Shown here piece by piece: positions 22,111-27,517 of a DNA stretch of 28,366 bases. Below the pieces are notes generated by a model that saw only the letters and a list, made by a program, of their open reading frames with translations, did not search any database and was not told the DNA's origin. The stretch's first letter is position 1, and every line of letters starts with the position of its first letter. Source of the DNA: a virus; the IMG/VR virus record IMGVR_UViG_3300042691_002359, positions 1 to 28,366 of that record. One strand, written 5' to 3'. Position numbers and translations under genes: made by a program.

Positions 22111-22126
22111 TTAAGGAGAAACAAAA

Positions 22127-22375
22127 ATGACACACATCTTTTATGCTCGATATTTGCCTTTTGATTTACTCAGTACATTTGACAATCAAAAAGACGAAAT
22201 GATAAAACACCTCATAGGTGAAAGTGCTGTTCAACGAGCAATAGAACTTGATTGCTCATTGACTTTATTAACGGGAGCCTACGACTTTAACAGCCAAATG
22301 GTACAAGTAGGCATAAAAATACAAGGCCCAGATGAACGAGTAACATTTTGGCTTTTGGCATACCAACCAAAGTAA
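22127..22375 (+). CDS. Hypothetical protein, 82 aa
   Basis: An AAGGAG SD 11 nt before the ATG supports this start. The product has a mixed N-terminal part (HIFYARYLPFDLLSTF), a helix (EMIKHLIGESAVQRAIEL) and strands (CSLTLLTGAYDF, MVQVGIKIQGPDERVTFWL), ending AYQPK. It is a small alpha/beta protein with no membrane segment and no motif I recognise. It is the first gene after the structured RNA, and the -35 box of the next gene's promoter begins immediately after its stop codon. An early host-interaction function would fit its place but is unsupported by sequence. Confidence 0.7.
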   Translation: MTHIFYARYLPFDLLSTFDNQKDEMIKHLIGESAVQRAIELDCSLTLLTGAYDFNSQMVQVGIKIQGPDERVTFWLLAYQPK

Positions 22376-22404
22376 TTGACTTTCATGTCAAAAGCATTTA
22401 TACT
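22376..22404 (+). promoter_or_regulatory. Sigma70-type promoter TTGACT-17-TATACT
   Basis: TTGACT (22376-22381), a 17-nt spacer and TATACT (22399-22404) give near-consensus spacing. The -35 lies in a small inverted repeat, TTGAC-N6-GTCAA. The likely transcription start, about 7 nt on, falls on or next to the ATG at 22411. TATACTAAC is shared with the promoter at 23954. Confidence 0.82.
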
Positions 22405-22410
22405 AACACT

Positions 22411-22746
22411 ATGAAATATATTATAACATTGATAAACAGTGAAGGCATTATGAGTGAGCACACTCTTCAATTGCCAGTAAGTTCAGACATACAATGGCAT
22501 GACTTTGTGGCTCTCTCGCAGGTTAAGAATTTACTGTTAATGAATCCCACAATGACAATATTGGATGTCACTCCAGAAGGCATGTCCGATAGATTTACAG
22601 ATGAACAAATGATGGCTAATCAATTGGCTGCTATGGGTATTAAAACTACTAAAAATCAAAAAGGAATCACAGTTTATGAAAGTGATAGTGATAGTGATGA
22701 TGTCGCTGATGATGTCAGCCTGCTCGACGATAGCCTCAATGTATGA
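22411..22746 (+). CDS. Hypothetical protein with acidic Ser-Asp tail, 111 aa
   Basis: Upstream in-frame TTG (22348) lies before the promoter, so the start should be ATG 22411 (possibly leaderless) or ATG 22450, which has GAAGG 4 nt upstream. The product has an N-terminal strand pair (KYIITLINSEGIMSEHTLQL), a helix with ALSQVKNLLLMNPT, a Met-rich helix (DEQMMANQLAAMG) and a very acidic end with SDSDSDDVADD. The last 71 bases overlap the next gene in another frame, where the same AGTGAT repeats encode a hydrophobic signal peptide. Function is unknown; acidic tails can mimic nucleic acid or bind basic partners. Confidence 0.68.
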   Translation: MKYIITLINSEGIMSEHTLQLPVSSDIQWHDFVALSQVKNLLLMNPTMTILDVTPEGMSDRFTDEQMMANQLAAMGIKTTKNQKGITVYESDSDSDDVADDVSLLDDSLNV

Positions 22747-22885
22747 TAGAAATGATCCCTGTCAAACAAGAGCAGAACTGGGTCGTGCTCCAGGCTATCA
22801 AGCACCTTCATGGTGTGGAGCCAGTTCAGGTAGAACTGTGATTTATTCTACCCGAGGTGAGCCTATAGGATATATCCGTAAATAA
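22676..22885 (+). CDS. Phage lipoprotein, 69 aa, overlapping the upstream gene
   Basis: The N-terminus is basic then hydrophobic (MKVIVIVMMSLMMSAC), with a lipobox-like MSAC and the lipidated cysteine at position 16. The mature part of about 54 residues contains DPCQTRAELGRAPGYQAPSW, a second Cys pair partner (WCGASSG) and a Gly/Arg-rich end (RGEPIGYIRK). AAGGAA lies about 10 nt before the ATG. The gene starts inside the preceding gene in another frame. Small phage lipoproteins often act in superinfection exclusion (T5 Llp) or as outer-membrane spanin subunits (Rz1). Neither can be chosen here, since no inner-membrane spanin partner is seen. Lipidation implies a Gram-negative-type host envelope. 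Confidence 0.72.
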   Translation: MKVIVIVMMSLMMSACSTIASMYDRNDPCQTRAELGRAPGYQAPSWCGASSGRTVIYSTRGEPIGYIRK

Positions 22886-22903
22886 CACTATTTTGCCAAT
22901 TAC

Positions 22904-22911
22904 AATAAATA
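22904..22911 (+). promoter_or_regulatory. T4-late-type promoter box AATAAATA, 6 nt from an ATG
   Basis: AATAAATA with the same flanks as the copy at 1067 (CAATAAATAATACAT). The ATG at 22918 starts 6 nt after the box. No Shine-Dalgarno fits between, so an RNA starting from this box would be leaderless or nearly so. Confidence 0.6.
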
Positions 22912-22917
22912 ATACAT

Positions 22918-23346
22918 ATGGCAGCAAGAGAAAATTATCCTGAACGCAAAGTGCCCTACAAGCCAAGGCCCGCAACTTATAAAAACAAAGGCAAAAGGTT
23001 AGGACCACGTCCTCATGTTTGGATTTCCGGCCCTGATCCTTTACGTCACGAACAATATATTTGTTGGCTCAAAGCCAAGGCACAGGCTAATTTCCGCAAG
23101 GAAAGTTGGGAATTGACTTTTGAACAGTATGAGTTCTTATGGAATCAAGACGGTTCATGGTATCAGCGCGGTAGGGGCAGTGATGACTTACTAATGACAC
23201 GCCGAGACAGCAGTCAGCCATGGAACAAGGACAACTGTTATATAGAACTGCGTAGAACACATCTAAAAAGAAACTGTCAACTACAATCAGGAAAACCTAA
23301 AAGAAAACTTGGCGAAGGAAGACTACAAAATGGCAAACGAATTTAA
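22918..23346 (+). CDS. HNH-related DNA-binding or nuclease-like protein
   Basis: This 142-residue, very basic protein has the segments HVWISGPDPLRHEQYICWLK, LTFEQYEFLWNQDGSW and LLMTRRDSSQPWNKDNCYIE, followed by RRTHLKRN. The last stretch matches the 'LdRiD...Gy...NcrwatR.eq..N' signature at the end of HNH homing-type endonucleases. A canonical leading HH/HxxP zinc site is not clear, so activity is uncertain. I recall similar small proteins in T4-like aquatic phages. The ATG has no SD, and a promoter box lies 6 nt upstream. Its end overlaps the next gene by 17 nt. Confidence 0.62.
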   Translation: MAARENYPERKVPYKPRPATYKNKGKRLGPRPHVWISGPDPLRHEQYICWLKAKAQANFRKESWELTFEQYEFLWNQDGSWYQRGRGSDDLLMTRRDSSQPWNKDNCYIELRRTHLKRNCQLQSGKPKRKLGEGRLQNGKRI

Positions 23347-23719
23347 AACAATCAAATACATGCCTAAAACTACTCAGGCAAAAACTGAGTATAGAGAAAT
23401 TGATCCAGAAGACATGGCATGGCTACAAACAGAATTAATCCGCTGGTTAGCACATGGATCAGAAATTCAACAACGTAGAGATGAAGACGCAGAATATTTT
23501 GTCAAACATTGGTGGACTAAAAGAACACAGACACTACCTCGAGGACAACATGGTCCTAACAGCCCACAAAGTTTTGTTGGCGGCACGGTGAACAATTTGG
23601 TATTTGGTTCACAGCGAGATCTCAGCAACAAGCAAATGGATTCTATACAAAACATATCTAATGTTATGGGTCAGGCATTTGAAGGGTGTCATCAGATCCG
23701 CTTTCAAATAGGATTCTAA
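23330..23719 (+). CDS. Hypothetical protein, 129 aa
   Basis: The start is taken at ATG 23330, with AAGGA about 10 nt upstream; an in-frame TTG at 23309 is less likely. The product is rich in Gln, Trp and charged residues: an N-terminal segment (FKTIKYMPKTTQAKTEYREI), a helix with DMAWLQTELIRWLAHGSEIQ, then EDAEYFVKHWWTKRTQ and a Gly/Asn-rich part (GQHGPNSPQSFVGG), ending in a helix and FEGCHQIRFQIGF. No family is recognised. It overlaps the HNH-like gene and is followed by a coiled-coil gene after 1 nt, so all three are probably one unit. Confidence 0.66.
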   Translation: MANEFKTIKYMPKTTQAKTEYREIDPEDMAWLQTELIRWLAHGSEIQQRRDEDAEYFVKHWWTKRTQTLPRGQHGPNSPQSFVGGTVNNLVFGSQRDLSNKQMDSIQNISNVMGQAFEGCHQIRFQIGF

Positions 23720-23720
23720 T

Positions 23721-23957
23721 ATGAGCAAATTTCATGACTTTGATCCGTTAGACGCATTGGTACAATGTCAGAGACTGAGTCAAACTTCATTTAACAACAC
23801 ACAGGAGTTGGCTCGCAGTCACAATCATTTAGACAAACTGCTGAGTGAACTGCTACAACAGCACAACAATCTGGTAGACTTGTTGATGCGTACTCGCAAA
23901 GAATTACAACGATTACAACGAGAACTTGACACAATTAAGAATAACCAAAAAGATTGA
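23721..23957 (+). CDS. Coiled-coil protein, 78 aa
   Basis: This is an almost entirely helical protein with His/Asn/Leu repeats (NNTQELARSHNHLDKLLSEL, then LQQHNNLVDLLMRTRKELQR). No membrane segment or catalytic motif is present. It starts 1 nt after the preceding stop, with no separate SD evident, so translation is likely coupled. Its stop codon overlaps the -35 box of the following promoter (TTGACC begins at 23954). The family is unknown; such small coiled coils may serve as oligomerisation or adaptor proteins. Confidence 0.65.
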   Translation: MSKFHDFDPLDALVQCQRLSQTSFNNTQELARSHNHLDKLLSELLQQHNNLVDLLMRTRKELQRLQRELDTIKNNQKD

Positions 23958-23982
23958 CCCAATTTGGTTTGTCAGTTATACT
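23954..23982 (+). promoter_or_regulatory. Sigma70-type promoter TTGACC-17-TATACT for the ATPase gene
   Basis: TTGACC (23954-23959), 17-nt spacer and TATACT (23977-23982). The spacer carries the perfect palindrome CCAATTTGG (23959-23967), a possible operator. The start codon at 24017 is 34 nt downstream of the -10, with AGGTG before it. This makes the ATPase independently transcribed. Confidence 0.8.
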
Positions 23983-24016
23983 AACTGCTTATCAACAACA
24001 CACTGACAGGTGTAAA

Positions 24017-24877
24017 ATGGCATTTACAACTACCCAAAAAAATTACATGTCTGAAGGCGCAAATCAGGACCTGATGTTGCGTAATCATATTCGCACAATG
24101 TTGGGCATTACACCCAGCAAAGTTCAAAGTAAGCGACATACTATTATCAGTGGACCTCCAGGTATTGGTAAAAGTTATTCTACAATGGATGAAATTCAGC
24201 AGGCTAATGTAAATTATATTCAATTTGGCGCAGGAGCCAGTGACAGCGCAATGGCGCTTAAATTAGCCTATTCAGTTAACAAACTTGGTCCTTCAGATGA
24301 ACTTGTTGTTCTGTTAGATGATGCTGATGATGTGGTATTTCGTGATTATCAAACTGCTAACAAATTTAAATTTGCCATGGCTAAAGATGATCCTTTCTAC
24401 GCACAGGAAATTAACTTTACAACTCAGCGTAATCAATATGAAAAATCTGGACGCAGAGATTTAGTAGAAGCCATTGACGCATTCACTGTGCCAGGTAGTG
24501 TAGGCATACAAATCCCCATGGATCAAGTTAGATTTTATATTATTTGTAATCGTAACTGTGAAGATAAAAAACAGTTTGGTCCCAAAGTCTATGGTGCTGT
24601 AGAAGCCATTGTGGATCGTGTAAAATACAAAAGATTAGATTTTGAATGGAAAGTATCTTGGGGATGGTTAGCGCATGTTCTTACTAAAAGTCAACCATTT
24701 TCGAATTATCACTTAACTGATGAACAAAAGACTCAACTGGCTGATTGGATGTGGACTAAATGGGAAACAATGCGTAACACCAGTTATAGAACTGTGGAAG
24801 AAATGGCTGAATATATGATTAATGATCCTGCTAACGCAGAAGAAATTTGGTCCACTACGTTCTTAAGAAAAGTTTAA
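24017..24877 (+). CDS. AAA+ ATPase (MoxR/helicase-loader-like P-loop protein)
   Basis: The start at ATG 24017 is chosen because the promoter occupies 23954-23982, so the longer frame from 23954 cannot be the main product. In this 286-residue protein Walker A is GPPGIGKS (46-53), Walker B LVVLLDD (96-102, with a second Asp where Glu is usual), and a sensor-1 strand FYIICNRN has Asn178. VDRVKYKRLDFEWKV follows and may supply the arginine finger. The C-terminal helical part (LTDEQKTQLADWMWTKW) is the lid region. Such ATPases in phages act as remodelers, helicase loaders or MoxR-like chaperones. Here it is the only energy-using enzyme outside packaging, so a role in replication initiation or host takeover is possible. 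Confidence 0.85.
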   Translation: MAFTTTQKNYMSEGANQDLMLRNHIRTMLGITPSKVQSKRHTIISGPPGIGKSYSTMDEIQQANVNYIQFGAGASDSAMALKLAYSVNKLGPSDELVVLLDDADDVVFRDYQTANKFKFAMAKDDPFYAQEINFTTQRNQYEKSGRRDLVEAIDAFTVPGSVGIQIPMDQVRFYIICNRNCEDKKQFGPKVYGAVEAIVDRVKYKRLDFEWKVSWGWLAHVLTKSQPFSNYHLTDEQKTQLADWMWTKWETMRNTSYRTVEEMAEYMINDPANAEEIWSTTFLRKV

Positions 24878-24878
24878 C

Positions 24879-25703
24879 ATGTCTAAAATTAATCCTAAAT
24901 TGTTAGATCAAGTATTTGACGGAGTTGAACTACCTGATAATACCGCAATGATACGTCAAACAGCCATTGCTAAAAGAAATCAATCCGGTTGGTATGAAAA
25001 GAATAATCAAAGACTTCAAGATCCTGAATATGTAAAAAAACTGTCTGAATCTATAAAAGATTTTTATCAAGCCAATCCTAATTTTCAAAAAGACAAAGTA
25101 AAATCTCAGCAATGGCAACAAGCACATAAAAAAGGTTGTCAAGAACACGTAAACAGTCCTGATTATGTAAATCCTCGTGGTATGTTAGGTAAAAAACAAA
25201 GTAAAGAAAGTAAGAAAAAATTATCTGAAAAGTTAAAAGGACAAATTAAACCTATAGATGGAAATAAAAAAATAAGTGAAGCCAGACTGGGAAGAAAACC
25301 AAAACAAGAATCTATTGAAAAAATGCGTAAGTCATTAACAGGCAGAGAGTCTGGACGTAGTCGCCAGATTCAAACACCATCAGGCGTTTTCAATAAATTA
25401 AAGGATGCCGCAGATTTCTACGGAGTTGCCACTGGAAGTATCAAAAATTTTATCAAAGGACAAAACGTCAAAGAATGGTTTAAACCTCATCTTGAAGCAA
25501 AGGGTGTAAAATTCAAAGGGTTAAAGCCTTTAGGATTTAAATGGTTAGGAGATGTTAAACAAGAACTTGGTGCTAAATCTGTTCAAACACCCGATGGTAT
25601 TTTTACCAATGTCAATGAAGCAGCAGAATTTTATAAAATAACATCTACTGCCGTAAGATATAGAATAAACTCACAACCTGACAGATATTTTTACATCAAA
25701 TAA
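24879..25703 (+). CDS. NUMOD-type DNA-binding protein, nuclease domain not visible
   Basis: This 274-residue, Lys-rich protein has repeated NUMOD3-like motifs in the middle (GKKQSKESKKKLSEKLKGQI, later GRKPKQESIEKMRKSLTGRE). Two NUMOD1/HTH-like modules are at the C-terminus (TPSGVFNKLKDAADFYGVAT and TPDGIFTNVNEAAEFYKITS). These are DNA-recognition parts of GIY-YIG or HNH homing endonucleases. The N-terminal 100 residues show neither a GIY-YIG pair nor an HNH core, only a basic helical region (QDPEYVKKLSESIKDFYQAN). AAA-rich codons and higher AT than neighbours suggest separate origin. It could be a degenerate homing endonuclease or a repurposed repressor/DNA-binding protein. It ends just before a strong terminator. 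Confidence 0.75.
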   Translation: MSKINPKLLDQVFDGVELPDNTAMIRQTAIAKRNQSGWYEKNNQRLQDPEYVKKLSESIKDFYQANPNFQKDKVKSQQWQQAHKKGCQEHVNSPDYVNPRGMLGKKQSKESKKKLSEKLKGQIKPIDGNKKISEARLGRKPKQESIEKMRKSLTGRESGRSRQIQTPSGVFNKLKDAADFYGVATGSIKNFIKGQNVKEWFKPHLEAKGVKFKGLKPLGFKWLGDVKQELGAKSVQTPDGIFTNVNEAAEFYKITSTAVRYRINSQPDRYFYIK

Positions 25704-25709
25704 ACTGTA

Positions 25710-25735
25710 AAGCCCCAATAATAAGGGGCTTTTTT
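25710..25735 (+). terminator. Intrinsic terminator before the terminase operon
   Basis: AAGCCCC (25710-25716) pairs with GGGGCTT (25725-25731) around an 8-nt loop, and the T-run extends to 25735. It isolates the NUMOD/ATPase transcript from the small terminase gene, whose start codon is only 20 nt further on. Confidence 0.92.
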
Positions 25736-25743
25736 CTATGTCC

Positions 25744-25751
25744 AATAAATA
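25744..25751 (+). promoter_or_regulatory. T4-late-type promoter box AATAAATA, 4 nt from the small terminase ATG
   Basis: CAATAAATAAT context as at 1066 and 22903. It lies between the terminator (ends 25735) and the ATG at 25756, so the terminase transcript should start within this short interval. No SD exists in front of the ATG. Confidence 0.6.
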
Positions 25752-25755
25752 ATGT

Positions 25756-26190
25756 ATGGACATAGATAACCAAGACGCTGCCACCTCTATAGGAAAAATT
25801 GTAGAGGCTGAGGCTACATTACAGCCCCTAAAGACAGGACCTAAACCCAAAGAATTGGTAGAAGGTACAATCACGGGTTTACCTGTGGGTCGTGACAAGA
25901 CTGTAGTGCCACCAGATAAAGTTCAAGAATTAGCAGAACTGGGCTGTTCAGACAGAGACATTGCCAACTTTTATGGCATCAAAGAAGACACTCTACGCTA
26001 TAACTTTGCGGATAATCTTATAAAAGGCAGAGAAGAACTTAAGATTAGTCTGCGTAGAGCAATGCTACGCACAGCACACAGTGGTAATGCCGCTGTGCTG
26101 ATATTTTTAGCGAAAAATATTTTGGGCTATCAGGATCAGCCTCAAAGCACAGACGATCGCAAGCCATTACCTTGGACAGACGACGAATGA
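25756..26190 (+). CDS. terS: Terminase small subunit
   Basis: This 144-residue protein has a central helix-turn-helix (KVQELAELGCSDRDIANFYG, then KEDTLRYNF), followed by a helical oligomerisation region (LKISLRRAMLRTAHSGNAAV) and NILGYQDQP. This order is standard for small terminases that bind the packaging start site and present DNA to the large subunit. The N-terminus (about 45 residues, GPKPKE) is flexible. Large terminase follows after a 25-codon ORF, all with overlapping stop/start codons. No SD is seen; the promoter box lies 4 nt before the ATG, which suggests a leaderless or very short leader mRNA. The family call rests on the HTH and neighbour. Confidence 0.87.
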   Translation: MDIDNQDAATSIGKIVEAEATLQPLKTGPKPKELVEGTITGLPVGRDKTVVPPDKVQELAELGCSDRDIANFYGIKEDTLRYNFADNLIKGREELKISLRRAMLRTAHSGNAAVLIFLAKNILGYQDQPQSTDDRKPLPWTDDE

Positions 26191-26264
26191 TTTGGTTTCC
26201 CACTGTGTGTTTGTTAATGGTTGGTATTATCTTATTGGCAATCTATAAGGGTTGGGGTAGTTAA
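26187..26264 (+). CDS. Membrane micro-protein, 25 aa, between terminase subunits
   Basis: The ORF overlaps the small terminase stop (ATGA) and the large terminase start (TAATG), so it fills the interval exactly. The peptide (MIWFPTVCLLMVGIILLAIY, then KGWGS) is a single transmembrane helix with a short polar C-terminus. Tight coupling on both sides argues for translation. It could be a mini-holin, a membrane-targeted regulator or simply a coupling device that carries ribosomes from one terminase gene to the next. No family is known to me. Confidence 0.55.
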   Translation: MIWFPTVCLLMVGIILLAIYKGWGS

Positions 26265-27517
26265 TGCCATTAAGTTTAGCACAACAAACTATCACAGACT
26301 CTGCTTCACGTTTTCGTGTAGTAGTGGCTGGTAGACGTTTTGGTAAGACACACTTGGCTATTAGAGAATTATGCTATCACAGTCGTGTGCCCAATAGAGA
26401 TGTATGGTATGTGGCACCTTCTTACAAGATGGCTAAACAGATTGTTTGGAAGAAATTAAAAGCAAAATTACAGTCATTGAACTGGATTGAAAAACACAAT
26501 GAAACAGAACTCACCATACGGCTGGTTAACGGGAGTACTATTGCTCTTAAAGGCGCTGACAATTATGATAGTCTACGCGGTGTTGGGCTTGATTTTATTG
26601 TGCTTGATGAGTTTGCTGATATTGATCCTGACGCTTGGTATGAAACTCTACGCCCTACTCTCTCTGACAAGCAGGGTCGTGCTCTTTTTATTGGTACACC
26701 CAAAGGCATCGGTAATTGGAGTTATGAACTATATCAAAATTCGTTAGCCAATGAAGATTGGCAGAGTTTTCAATACACTACTGTAGATGGCGGCAATGTT
26801 AAGCCTGAAGAAATAGAATCAGCACGCCGCGATCTCGATGAACGAACATTTCGCCAAGAATACTTGGCAACCTTTGAAACCTATGCTGGCAGGATCTACT
26901 ATGCTTTTGATCGTGCTACCAATGTCATTGATGGTGCTCTTGAACCTGGAGACCTCGACATGATTTTAGTAGGCATGGACTTTAACATAGATCCTATGTC
27001 AGCGGTTATTGCCGTGAGGCGAGGAGATGTTATCTGTGTCATCGACGAAATACGTTTGTATTCTTCTAATACCCAAGAAATCGTGGAAGAAATACGTCAG
27101 AGATATCCAAAGAGCAAGGTTATGTGCTACCCTGACCCAGCAGGACACCAACGTAAAAGTTCAGCAGGTGGTGCCACGGATATTACAATCTTACAAAACG
27201 CAGGATGGGTCGTAAAAGCCCCAAGAACACACACGCCTGTGAGAGATCGTATCAATGCTGTTAATTCAAGATTGTGCGATTCTACAGGTATTAGACGCTT
27301 GTTTATTAAACCCCAGTGTAAATACACAATAGAAGGTTTAGAAAGACATAGTTACAAAGAAGGTACAAGTCAACCTGACAAAGAATCAGGCTACGATCAT
27401 ATGATGGATGCGTTGGGCTATATGATTGATTACATATTCCCAATGCGTAGAGATCGAGATCCCGCACTACAACAACCTCAGAGATTTGGACATCAACTAT
27501 CAAGGACTAACTTATGA
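26264..27517 (+). CDS. terL: Terminase large subunit (packaging ATPase-nuclease)
   Basis: In this 417-residue protein Walker A is AGRRFGKT (22-29), Walker B FIVLDE (111-116), and the coupling motif LFIGTPKG is at 141-148. The RNase H-like nuclease begins with MDFNIDP (catalytic D239), with further acidic residues in CVIDEIRL (D261, E262) and YDHMMDALGY (D378, D382) near the C-terminus. The protein pumps DNA into the procapsid through the portal and cuts the concatemer. Length is typical. It begins by TAATG overlap with the micro-ORF and ends by ATGA overlap with the portal gene, giving the packaging operon terS - micro-ORF - terL - portal. Confidence 0.97.
   Translation: MPLSLAQQTITDSASRFRVVVAGRRFGKTHLAIRELCYHSRVPNRDVWYVAPSYKMAKQIVWKKLKAKLQSLNWIEKHNETELTIRLVNGSTIALKGADNYDSLRGVGLDFIVLDEFADIDPDAWYETLRPTLSDKQGRALFIGTPKGIGNWSYELYQNSLANEDWQSFQYTTVDGGNVKPEEIESARRDLDERTFRQEYLATFETYAGRIYYAFDRATNVIDGALEPGDLDMILVGMDFNIDPMSAVIAVRRGDVICVIDEIRLYSSNTQEIVEEIRQRYPKSKVMCYPDPAGHQRKSSAGGATDITILQNAGWVVKAPRTHTPVRDRINAVNSRLCDSTGIRRLFIKPQCKYTIEGLERHSYKEGTSQPDKESGYDHMMDALGYMIDYIFPMRRDRDPALQQPQRFGHQLSRTNL

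Noticed and set aside
21618-22126. Group I intron or tRNA-like element in the non-coding block
   Set aside because: No interrupted gene flanks it, and I could not find a convincing P7 core or a tRNA cloverleaf with a T-loop. The region is left as an unclassified structured RNA.
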